Source: Legionellaceae bacterium (GTDB lineage Bacteria; Pseudomonadota; Gammaproteobacteria; Legionellales; Legionellaceae). From it: a stretch of 5,353 nucleotides of DNA. Made by a program: the position numbers and the translations under genes. The stretch spans positions 1 through 5,353 of the forward strand of contig JAUYSE010000140.1 in NCBI GenBank assembly GCA_030696465.1, written 5' to 3'. Under the pieces are notes generated by a model. That model searched no databases. It was not told where the DNA came from and saw only the letters and a list, made by a program, of their open reading frames with translations. Below, piece by piece: positions 1 through 5,353 of this stretch; within the stretch, counting starts at the first letter, position 1; each line of letters opens with the position of its first letter.

Positions 1-121
1 CGCGGTATCCAGCTATTCGGAGACTGATGGTCTTCGTATCCCTGGATCCTGCGGACAAGCCGCAGGACGTAGGCTTCTACTTAAAGCTAAACCGGTGAGT
101 GCGTAACATGAGTTACAAATA
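1..121. other. non-coding region downstream of miaA
   Basis: No convincing gene is visible here. Reading on the minus strand past the miaA stop, the only ATG (107-109) opens a ten-codon frame that ends at a TAG. Besides the strong hairpin at 41-73 there are two weaker inverted repeats: GGAGAC/GTCTTC around a five-base loop at 19-35 (one G-U pair), and GTAAC-ATGA-GTTAC at 103-116. In many gammaproteobacteria hfq follows miaA closely. No Hfq coding sequence begins in these 121 bases, so if hfq is linked here it lies beyond the window edge and is separated from miaA by repeat DNA. No T-run typical of an intrinsic terminator follows any of the hairpins. Confidence 0.6.
41..73. repeat. GC-rich dispersed-type palindromic hairpin
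   Basis: An 8-bp perfect stem, TCCTGCGG (47-54) with CCGCAGGA (60-67), encloses the five-base loop ACAAG. After a two-base mismatch, four outer pairs (41-44 with 70-73, one of them G-T) extend the symmetry. The pattern 'CCTGGATCC...GCGGACAAGCCGC...' resembles the short intergenic palindromic repeats dispersed in many proteobacterial genomes, including Rickettsia and Legionellales relatives. That likeness is from memory and only one copy is in this window, so being repetitive is an inference; the hairpin itself is directly visible. Confidence 0.55.
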
Positions 122-1042
122 TCAAATTATGACTGTGCGCAGTATATCTTCCAATACGGGTCCCTGACAAGGATCTAAAATAACCCCTTCTGGCCAATGT
201 CGTAACCACGTTATTTGTCTCTTTGCTAACTGCCGAGTCGCAGCAATCCCTGTTTCTGGCCAGCTTAAAGAAGAAGTTTCTCCCTTTAAATACGCTATCG
301 CTTGTCTATACCCCACCGCCCGCATTGCAGGTAAATCTTCTGTCAGACGCGGATCTTGCTGTAAATGTCGAACTTCTTCTAAAAAACCCTGTGCTAACAT
401 CTGCGCAAAACGCTGTGTTATTCGCTGATGTAACCATGCCCTATTACTAGGGATTAAACGAATCGGAACATATTCCCAGTCGTTCACCGGTACAACCGCG
501 CCCCATAAAGAAGACAAGGGTTGCCCCGTCAATTGATATACTTCCAAAGCGCGTAAAATACGTTGTGTATCCATTGGTTTAATTTGCCCACTTGCTACGG
601 GATCTACCTGTTGCAACTGCGCATACAGAGACGCTAAGCCTTCCGCCTCTAGTTGTGCCGACAAACGCGCCCGTAGAACTGGATCACTACTCGGTAAAGA
701 AGATAATCCAAAGCATAAAGCCCGGAAATACAGCATCGTCCCGCCAACCAAAAAAGGAATACGCTGTGCCGCAAAGGCTTGCTCGATCCAATAACGCGCA
801 TCCGCCACAAAATCCGCTGCGGAATAGGCTTCAAAAGGAAAACGAATATCTATTAAATGATGAGGTGCTTGTTGTAATTCTGCTGGAGTCGGTTTTGCCG
901 TGCCAATATCCATTCCTTTATAGACCATCACCGAGTCGACACTAATAATATCTATTGGAAAATGTTGCGCCAAGGCTAACGCCACTTCTGTTTTTCCAGA
1001 AGCAGTCGGTCCCATTAAACAATATACCTGTTTTTTTTTCAT
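122..1042 (-). CDS. miaA: tRNA dimethylallyltransferase (MiaA)
   Basis: MiaA transfers a dimethylallyl group from dimethylallyl diphosphate to N6 of adenosine 37 in tRNAs reading codons that begin with U; with MiaB this leads to ms2i6A. The 306-residue product has the usual family length. Visible landmarks are the P-loop GPTASGKT (11-18), the DS pair of the active site (36-37) followed by YKGMDIGTAKP (41-51), the GGTMLYF segment (100-106), VGYRQ (243-247) and the C-terminal ATRQLAKRQITWLR (268-281). All are intact and align closely with E. coli MiaA as I recall it. The ATG at 1040-1042 is the only conventional in-frame start before an upstream stop (1064-1066), but its Shine-Dalgarno is unusually far upstream (see the leader entry). 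The start is followed by nine A residues encoding three lysines. The TGA stop is at 122-124. Confidence 0.97.
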   Translation of the reverse strand: MKKKQVYCLMGPTASGKTEVALALAQHFPIDIISVDSVMVYKGMDIGTAKPTPAELQQAPHHLIDIRFPFEAYSAADFVADARYWIEQAFAAQRIPFLVGGTMLYFRALCFGLSSLPSSDPVLRARLSAQLEAEGLASLYAQLQQVDPVASGQIKPMDTQRILRALEVYQLTGQPLSSLWGAVVPVNDWEYVPIRLIPSNRAWLHQRITQRFAQMLAQGFLEEVRHLQQDPRLTEDLPAMRAVGYRQAIAYLKGETSSLSWPETGIAATRQLAKRQITWLRHWPEGVILDPCQGPVLEDILRTVII

Positions 1043-1072
1043 ACGGTTAATAACAACGCTCTCCTACTCCTA
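1039..1072 (-). promoter_or_regulatory. miaA translation-initiation region with doubled Shine-Dalgarno
   Basis: On the minus strand a duplicated TAGGAGTAGGAG (1061-1072) stands 18 bases before the miaA ATG, too far for a normal Shine-Dalgarno. Two alternatives fit its position better. An in-frame ATT at 1049-1051 lies 9 bases from it and would add three residues to MiaA. A TTG at 1054-1056 opens a frame of five sense codons (TTG TTA TTA ACC GTA) whose TGA at 1039-1041 overlaps the miaA ATG as ATGA, the classic geometry for translational coupling. The sequence features are direct observations; use of either alternative is inference. Confidence 0.4.
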
Positions 1073-1123
1073 AAACGGCTAATAAACAACAGCCATTCCT
1101 GCCTAACCTCAAAACTCTGCCAA

Positions 1124-1236
1124 CAAGGCGTATCGGATAAAAGGCTTTCGTAAACCTTCACGGCGCAAGGACGCGCCGTGAGAGCGTCAGGATGACTTTA
1201 TGCGTGTTTCGAAAGCCTTTTATCCGATACGCCTTG
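1124..1236. repeat. 113-bp foldback (MITE-like) element
   Basis: Two perfect 27-bp inverted arms (1124-1150 and 1210-1236) flank a 59-base centre. The left arm begins CAAGGCGTATCGGAT and ends GGCTTTCG; the right arm is its exact reverse complement. If T1151 is bulged, AAAC (1152-1155) and GTTT (1206-1209) add four pairs. The centre contains a second hairpin (1157-1182) and a small one, GTCA-GGA-TGAC (1186-1196). No transposase frame is present and no clear target-site duplication is visible at the ends (left flank ...TGCCAA, right flank GTACCC...). It could be a non-autonomous mobile element, a large intergenic repeat, or an RNA processing/termination structure. No T-run follows it on either strand, so it is not a canonical intrinsic terminator. 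Confidence 0.75.
1157..1196 (-). repeat. nested palindrome inside the foldback element
   Basis: An 8-bp perfect stem, CACGGCGC (1159-1166) with GCGCCGTG (1173-1180), has a six-base loop AAGGAC; T1158-A1181 and a T1157-G1182 wobble extend it. Read on the minus strand the segment starts GTCATCCTGACGC and ends near GCGCCGTGAAGG. This resembles the 'GTCATCCTGA...GAAGG' palindromic repeats scattered through many bacterial genomes. The hairpin is directly seen; membership of that repeat class is recognition from memory. Confidence 0.5.
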
Positions 1237-1244
1237 GTACCCCT

Positions 1245-1274
1245 AACATTATAAGGCGAGAATTCCTTTATGTT
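1245..1274 (-). other. weak hairpin at the 3' end of the OPT gene
   Basis: AACAT (1245-1249) pairs with ATGTT (1270-1274), and AAGG (1253-1256) pairs with CCTT (1265-1268), with an asymmetric internal loop between the two stems and an eight-base apical loop. It begins at the last base of the OPT stop codon on the minus strand. There is no downstream U-tract, so termination here is doubtful; it may protect the transcript 3' end or mean nothing. Confidence 0.25.
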
Positions 1275-3115
1275 TAATAGCGCAACGCGAGTAATACATC
1301 CATTAATGCCGCACCGACAATGAGTCCACACGCTAATAAAGTGCCACGTTGTTGAAAAGACGAATGTGCTTCACGAGACGATGCCATTTGAAATTTCCGA
1401 TACACACACCAAGAGATCCCGCCCCCAACTAACAAAGGCACAGAGGTGCTTAATGGTAAATACAGCCCTATCGCAACCCCTAATAAAGAAATATTGAGAT
1501 GCATGCGACGATATAAAAAAATTTTTAATCCCCAGAGGCTCAATATAAGGAGGAAGCCGACCCCCATCATCACCCATGGTAAAGTATGATGAAACACCGC
1601 ATCGGTAATGGTCGCCATCAATGCTGCCGTAGGTGCCGGCAAAGTATGGCTAATATCCATTCCCGCTTGCGGCACTACTCCTGCAAGCCCATATTTTTGG
1701 AATAAAATTTCCATCACATAAGGGATCACCAATGAAGAAACCAATACGCCCAAAAGTAACATTAATTCTTGGCGCCAAGGGGTCGCCCCCACCAAATGGC
1801 CTACTTTTAAATCTTGGGTATTATCATTCGCAATAGCCGCAATCCCAGTGACAATACTGCCCATAATAATAGTAATTGCACTTGCCATATGAAACACCGT
1901 TTGTGAAGTCTCGGAGAGTCCAAACCCATGTTGCAATAAGCCGTCTATCATCCATGCAGCAAATAACATACCTGCAATAATCACCGCCGATCCTGGGCTT
2001 GCACTGACGCCGACCATGGCAGATAAATATCCACAAATTACCGAGAATACAAATCCCACGACTAAAACATAAGCCCATGCACAACTAATCAGCAAACAAC
2101 GCTGTGCTATAGAAAAACTGCCATCAATACTGGGGAATATTTGAGCAAAAAGAATCCACAATAAAATCGAACAACCGATAATTCCTGCACATAAAAATAC
2201 CCAGGGGATATCTCGTTCTGTACGGGGAAGCGCTTGAATGGTTGCCGCAGAACGAAAAGAAAATCGTCGAATATTCATTAGGAGTGGTTGAGCGAATTGT
2301 AGAAAAGAAATGCTCCCCGCGAGCAACATTGCGCCGATTCCTACGTAGCGTAATTTTTCAGACCACAACCATTGATGCGCCTCATTCAGAGAAGGGAGAT
2401 GCTGCCAATATGGGTAAAATGCACTAATCAGTGGATAAAATATAATATACCCAAAAAAAGCACCCATAAAAATACTCAGTGCCATTTCAGCACCCAACAA
2501 ATATCCGGCGCCAAACATGGCGGGAGAAAACCCCAACTGCAGCATCCATAACATACCTGAGGTACTAAACGGAATACTGATACTACTCACGATCCACTGC
2601 AACCCACTTTGAAAAAACTGTATGACCGCGCCTGCAAAACCACCCCACATCATATCGGAAGAGGCATTACTTCTCTGCGGCGCAAGTAAAATCTCTGCGA
2701 TGGCCCTTCCTTCCGGAAATTGTAAACTCGGTTCATGCACCAACACACGACGTAAGGGAATAGAAAATAACACCCCAAGAACGCCGCCCAATAAGGCAAT
2801 ACTCACATTCACCCAATAATCAAAATGCTGCCAATATCCGATAATCACCAATGCCGGAATGGTATAGGCCACCCCCCCTGCAATCGCTTCTCCTGCAGAA
2901 GCTGCCGTCTGTACCCCGTTGTGTTCTAAAATACTGGGATTGCGAAAAAATCGTAAAATACCCATCGATAAAATAGCGGCAGGAATAGACGCTGAAGTTA
3001 AAATTCCTAATTTCAACGCTAAATAGGCATTAGATACCGCCAGTAATAACGTTAACACTATCGCTAACAAGACACTGCGAAGCGTGATTTCGGGAAGATC
3101 GTTCATTGTTCTCAT
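1274..3115 (-). CDS. OPT-family oligopeptide transporter
   Basis: The 613-residue product is a very hydrophobic inner-membrane protein with a dozen or more membrane segments. It belongs to the prokaryotic oligopeptide transporter (OPT) family of proton-coupled carriers, whose members take up peptides or metal chelates; the substrate cannot be read from sequence. Family blocks visible in order are NAYLALKLGILTSASIPAAI (29-48), NGVQTAASAGEAIAGG (66-81), SIPLRR (118-123) then FPEGRAIAEIL (133-143), GYLSAMVGVSASPGSA (362-377), ANDNTQDLKVGHLVGATPWR (429-448) and LPAPTAALMATI (492-503). The length fits the bacterial OPT group of about 600 residues, so it appears complete. The ATG at 3113-3115 is preferred over a second ATG three codons in, because TTAAGG lies nine bases upstream. 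It begins 43 bases after tldD and is probably the second gene of that operon. The stop is TAA. Confidence 0.92.
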   Translation of the reverse strand: MRTMNDLPEITLRSVLLAIVLTLLLAVSNAYLALKLGILTSASIPAAILSMGILRFFRNPSILEHNGVQTAASAGEAIAGGVAYTIPALVIIGYWQHFDYWVNVSIALLGGVLGVLFSIPLRRVLVHEPSLQFPEGRAIAEILLAPQRSNASSDMMWGGFAGAVIQFFQSGLQWIVSSISIPFSTSGMLWMLQLGFSPAMFGAGYLLGAEMALSIFMGAFFGYIIFYPLISAFYPYWQHLPSLNEAHQWLWSEKLRYVGIGAMLLAGSISFLQFAQPLLMNIRRFSFRSAATIQALPRTERDIPWVFLCAGIIGCSILLWILFAQIFPSIDGSFSIAQRCLLISCAWAYVLVVGFVFSVICGYLSAMVGVSASPGSAVIIAGMLFAAWMIDGLLQHGFGLSETSQTVFHMASAITIIMGSIVTGIAAIANDNTQDLKVGHLVGATPWRQELMLLLGVLVSSLVIPYVMEILFQKYGLAGVVPQAGMDISHTLPAPTAALMATITDAVFHHTLPWVMMGVGFLLILSLWGLKIFLYRRMHLNISLLGVAIGLYLPLSTSVPLLVGGGISWCVYRKFQMASSREAHSSFQQRGTLLACGLIVGAALMDVLLALRY

Positions 3116-3124
3116 TTGTGAATA

Positions 3125-3139
3125 CCTTAACTGCAGTTA
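3125..3139 (-). promoter_or_regulatory. OPT ribosome-binding site inside a 12-bp palindrome
   Basis: The Shine-Dalgarno TTAAGG (minus strand, 3125-3130) lies nine bases before the OPT ATG. It overlaps the perfect 12-bp palindrome TAACTGCAGTTA (3128-3139). In RNA this could fold as a four-pair stem with a TGCA loop and partly mask the ribosome site; in DNA it could be an operator half-site pair. No regulator can be named. Confidence 0.4.
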
Positions 3140-3141
3140 TA

Positions 3142-3157
3142 TTGGGCCAAGGCCCAA
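3142..3157 (-). other. intercistronic hairpin directly after tldD
   Basis: TTGGGCC-AA-GGCCCAA is perfectly symmetric and begins one base after the tldD stop codon. As RNA it would form about six strong G-C-rich pairs with a four-base loop. On the transcribed (minus) strand it is followed by TATAACT rather than a U-run, so full termination is unlikely; partial attenuation or 3'-end stabilisation of the tldD message ahead of the OPT gene is plausible. Confidence 0.45.
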
Positions 3158-3158
3158 C

Positions 3159-4607
3159 CTATGACGCATGCGTCCCACCTACGGTTAAATTATCAATTTT
3201 AATGGTAGGTTGACCGACGCCCACTGGGACCGACTGGCCATCTTTACCACACACGCCAATCCCTGGATCCAGCGCCAGATCGTTTCCAATCATACTAATT
3301 TTTTGCATCACCTCAGGACCATTGCCAATGAGCGTGGCTCCTTTTACAGGTTTAGTCACTTTCCCATTTTCAATCAAGTAAGCTTCACTCACAGTAAAAA
3401 CAAACTGTCCCGACGTGATATCCACTTGACCGCCAGAAAAATTCACCGCATATAACCCTTTAGAAACAGAACGAATAATTTCTTCTGGCAGATGGTTACC
3501 AGGTCGCATATAAGTGTTAGTCATACGTGGCATGGGTACACTTGTATAAGACTCGCGTCTGCAATTGCCTGTCGATTGCATCTTCATCAATTTTGCATTG
3601 AGCCGGTCATGCATATAATTGACGAGTATGCCATCCTCTATCAAAGTCGTGCATTGGGATGGTGTTCCTTCGTCATCAATAGTCAGCGAGCCTCTTCGAT
3701 GCATCAAAGTGCCATCATCTACTACCGTGACGCCAGGAGCAGCTACTCGTTTTCCCATTTGACCTGAAAAAGCAGACAAGCCTCGACGATTGAAGTCGCC
3801 CTCCAAACCGTGCCCAACCGCCTCATGCAAAAGCACCCCTGGCCAGCCTGGCCCTAGAACAACCGGCATACTGCCAGCAGGTGCAGCTTGCGCCTCTAAT
3901 TGAATTAACGCTTCTCGCACTGCAGCGCGTGTAAAGTTCTGTATTTTTTCTTCTTTGACCAATTCTGTATAACTATATCGACCCCCGCCACCAGAACGTC
4001 CTGATTCACGCCGGCCCTGCGCATCTTCGACAATCACCGTTATATGAACACTGATAAGTGGTCGAATATCCGGCATAAACTCTCCATTCATGCCCACAAT
4101 CAAAATAATTTCATATACTGCATTTAAACTCGCTTGCACTTGAATCACGCGCGGATCCATCTTACGCGCTTCTGTATCGATACTATGCAATAAAGCAATT
4201 TTTTCTTGCTTACTAAAAGTATCTAAGGGATTTAACGCTGCATATCGAGGAACAATCACCGATCGTTTCGGCACGGGATAGATACTCCCCTGCCCCGTCA
4301 ATGCAATGGAACGTGCCGCCTCTGCCGCTCTTTGCATCGCCGGTAAAATCAGATCATCTGAATAAGAATATCCGGTTTTTTCACCACTCACTGCACGAAT
4401 CCCGACGCCACGATCGACTGAAAAATTACCTGATTTAACCTGGCTATCCTCTAAATACCAAGATTCATACAAAGTATTTTGAAAATATAAATCAGCATCA
4501 TCAATCGATTTTTTTTGTAACGCATGTACAACCGCCATAATGCTAGATTCATCGAGGGCAGTGGGTTGAAACAAAATCTGTTTAGCTAAATCAAGCACAG
4601 CGGTCAT
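3159..4607 (-). CDS. tldD: metalloprotease subunit TldD
   Basis: TldD forms a heterodimer with TldE (PmbA); the cytoplasmic zinc protease degrades unfolded peptides, and in E. coli matures microcin B17 and removes the CcdA antitoxin. The 482-residue product matches the E. coli length of about 481. It shows DADLYFQ (37-43), the GVGIRAVSGEKTGY block (67-80), SGGGGR (205-210), the zinc motif HEAVGH (261-266) within LLHEAVGHGLEGDFNRRG, MPRMTNTYM (359-367), the GGQVDITSGQFVF block (392-404) and GVCGKDGQSVPVGVGQPT (451-468) with the conserved cysteine at 453. The ATG at 4605-4607 is chosen because AAGGAG (4614-4619) sits six bases upstream and the length then matches the family. A longer in-frame start at 4659-4661 has no ribosome site. 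No partner gene tldE/pmbA is in the window, which is usual since the two are commonly unlinked. The stop is TAG. Confidence 0.96.
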   Translation of the reverse strand: MTAVLDLAKQILFQPTALDESSIMAVVHALQKKSIDDADLYFQNTLYESWYLEDSQVKSGNFSVDRGVGIRAVSGEKTGYSYSDDLILPAMQRAAEAARSIALTGQGSIYPVPKRSVIVPRYAALNPLDTFSKQEKIALLHSIDTEARKMDPRVIQVQASLNAVYEIILIVGMNGEFMPDIRPLISVHITVIVEDAQGRRESGRSGGGGRYSYTELVKEEKIQNFTRAAVREALIQLEAQAAPAGSMPVVLGPGWPGVLLHEAVGHGLEGDFNRRGLSAFSGQMGKRVAAPGVTVVDDGTLMHRRGSLTIDDEGTPSQCTTLIEDGILVNYMHDRLNAKLMKMQSTGNCRRESYTSVPMPRMTNTYMRPGNHLPEEIIRSVSKGLYAVNFSGGQVDITSGQFVFTVSEAYLIENGKVTKPVKGATLIGNGPEVMQKISMIGNDLALDPGIGVCGKDGQSVPVGVGQPTIKIDNLTVGGTHAS

Positions 4608-4613
4608 CCGCTT

Positions 4614-4619
4614 CTCCTT
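4614..4619 (-). promoter_or_regulatory. tldD ribosome-binding site
   Basis: AAGGAG on the minus strand lies six bases before the ATG at 4605-4607. This strong, well-spaced site decides the tldD start and rules out the 18-codon upstream extension. Confidence 0.85.
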
Positions 4620-4718
4620 AAGATAAATCCAAAAACTTGAATTATCGTATTTTATACCCATTTATAAAAATAGAGAATGTATATATACTATTAACTTAAC
4701 AGATCTTTGGAGCACCTC
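4620..4718. promoter_or_regulatory. divergent tldD/yccA promoter region
   Basis: This AT-rich stretch must serve both divergent genes. For yccA (plus strand) a plausible pair is TTTATA (4661-4666) and TATACT (4684-4689), spaced by 17 bases. For tldD (minus strand) possible -10 boxes are GATAAT (4641-4646) and TATAAA (4651-4656), but neither has a good -35 partner. The 10-bp palindrome GTATATATAC (4679-4688) overlaps the proposed yccA -10, and TTAAC is repeated in tandem at 4691-4700. These assignments were made by eye and are tentative. Confidence 0.35.
4709..4712 (+). promoter_or_regulatory. yccA ribosome-binding site
   Basis: GGAG lies six bases before the ATG at 4719-4721 and supports that start. 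Confidence 0.75.
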
Positions 4719-5353
4719 ATGAACAGAAGCCCGCTTTCAGCTTATGCTAGCAGTAATGATTCCATTCTTAGAATGAATCAAGTCTTGAGAAACACTTATT
4801 TATTATTAGGTGTCTCTTTTATGTTTAGCGCATTAATGGCATTTGTCGCCATGAGTATTAACGCGCAACCAATGAACCCTTTATTATTAATTGTAGGGGT
4901 CTATGGTTTAATGTTTTTGACCTCTTCATTACGTAATAGCCCTCTTGGTTTACTCAGCGTTTTTGCATTCACTGGGTTTTTAGGATACAGCCTTGGCCCT
5001 ATTTTAAATCTCTATATTGCAAACTTCTCAAATGGTCCACAATTAATTGCAACCGCTTTAGGTGGCACTGGACTTATTTTCTTCAGTCTTTCTGCATACG
5101 CATTAATCTCTCGTAAAGATTTTGGATTTTTGCAAGGCTTCCTCTTTGTTGCAAGCATGGTAGGTGTTCTTGCTATGTTAGCAGGGATTTTCTTTCAAAT
5201 GCCCTTCTTACAACTCATGGTTTCTTGCGTATTTATGTTGGTCGCTTCTGGCATGATTTTATTTCAAACCAGTGAAATTATTCATGGCGGTGAAACCAAT
5301 TATATTATGGCAACGATTACCTTGTTCGTTTCTCTCTATAATCTATTCATCAG
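4719..5353 (+). CDS. yccA: Bax inhibitor-1 family protein YccA, 3' end cut by window
   Basis: 211 codons are visible with no stop; the E. coli protein has about 219 residues, so only around ten residues are missing. YccA is a multi-spanning inner-membrane protein that binds and is slowly degraded by the FtsH protease complex, and in E. coli it restrains FtsH from destroying jammed SecY translocons. Shared blocks visible here are VLRNTYLLL (22-30), GVYGLMFLTS (60-69), the FTGFLGYSLGPILN segment (84-97), ALGGTGLIFF (113-122), RKDFGFLQG (132-140) and FQTSEIIHGGETNYI (182-196), with about seven hydrophobic segments spread between them. The 18 or so residues at the N-terminus are polar. It is transcribed divergently from tldD. 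Codons are rich in TTA and the gene looks slightly more AT-rich than its neighbours, without other signs of transfer. Confidence 0.93.
   Translation, partial: MNRSPLSAYASSNDSILRMNQVLRNTYLLLGVSFMFSALMAFVAMSINAQPMNPLLLIVGVYGLMFLTSSLRNSPLGLLSVFAFTGFLGYSLGPILNLYIANFSNGPQLIATALGGTGLIFFSLSAYALISRKDFGFLQGFLFVASMVGVLAMLAGIFFQMPFLQLMVSCVFMLVASGMILFQTSEIIHGGETNYIMATITLFVSLYNLFI

Larger units (their letters stand above)
1043..1273. other. intergenic region between the OPT gene and miaA
   Basis: These 231 bases separate two genes transcribed in the same (minus) direction and contain no open frame I would call a gene. Most of the region is the foldback element at 1124-1236. The 80 bases next to miaA hold its translation signals; I could not find a convincing -35/-10 pair there, although miaA probably needs its own promoter if the foldback element stops read-through. 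Confidence 0.6.

Noticed and set aside
592..945. Plus-strand open frame of 117 codons opposite miaA
   Set aside because: It lies wholly antisense to a well-supported miaA, its product has no recognisable motif, and it is best explained as a by-product of the real gene's codon pattern. Similar antisense frames at 223-450, 2242-2427, 2622-2819, 3210-3455 and 3492-3767 were dropped for the same reason.
1124..1236. Foldback element as a canonical intrinsic terminator
   Set aside because: Neither strand has a T-run after the outer stem, and the 59-base loop and 27-bp arms are unlike a normal terminator hairpin.
1824..2084. Alternative-frame minus-strand open frame inside the OPT gene
   Set aside because: It is embedded in another frame of an intact transporter gene and its cysteine- and tyrosine-rich product resembles no protein family I know. 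The frames at 1371-1577 (in the OPT gene) and 649-834 (in miaA) were rejected likewise.
3260..3270. TCCCTGGATCC in tldD, also found at 39-49 in the left-hand repeat
   Set aside because: In tldD these bases encode the conserved LDPGIGVCG region, and an 11-base match with no further similarity around it is most simply chance.
4608..4661. 18-codon N-terminal extension of tldD from an ATG at 4659-4661
   Set aside because: It has no Shine-Dalgarno, runs through the likely promoter region, makes the protein longer than the family, and a strong AAGGAG site marks the ATG at 4605-4607.
1..5353. CRISPR array, prophage, transposase, tRNA or rRNA gene, toxin-antitoxin or defence module
   Set aside because: I saw no regularly spaced direct repeats, no mobile-element or phage proteins, no cloverleaf-like sequence and no small paired genes; all space is taken by four housekeeping-type genes and short gaps.

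Overview
The window looks like ordinary chromosomal housekeeping DNA from a gammaproteobacterium of moderate to low GC. The protein signatures of MiaA, TldD and YccA match the gammaproteobacterial forms closely. A Coxiella- or Legionella-like (order Legionellales) origin fits the gene types and the palindromic repeats between genes. That placement is inference from memory of family sequences, not from a search.

Layout from left to right. Bases 1-121 are non-coding and lie downstream of miaA; they hold a GC-rich hairpin of the dispersed-palindrome kind. miaA (tRNA dimethylallyltransferase) occupies 122-1042 on the minus strand. Bases 1043-1273 are a 231-base gap containing a 113-bp foldback element: two perfect 27-bp inverted arms around a smaller nested hairpin. 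An OPT-family transporter gene (1274-3115, minus) follows, then tldD (3159-4607, minus; start moved inward from the longest open frame). The tldD-to-OPT gap is only 43 bases, so the two are probably co-transcribed with tldD first. A short AT-rich divergent intergenic region leads to yccA (4719 to the window end, plus), a Bax inhibitor-1 family membrane protein cut off by the window edge about ten residues before its expected end.

Functionally, TldD is half of the TldD/TldE metalloprotease, OPT transporters move peptides or metal chelates across the inner membrane, and YccA modulates the FtsH protease. The cluster therefore has a loose peptide/proteolysis flavour, while miaA belongs to tRNA modification. 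I do not see a novel multi-gene system, defence island, prophage or CRISPR array. What merits a second look is the non-coding DNA: the foldback element, a run of three adjacent palindromes at the tldD/OPT junction, and an unusually distant duplicated Shine-Dalgarno sequence before miaA with a possible five-codon leader frame.
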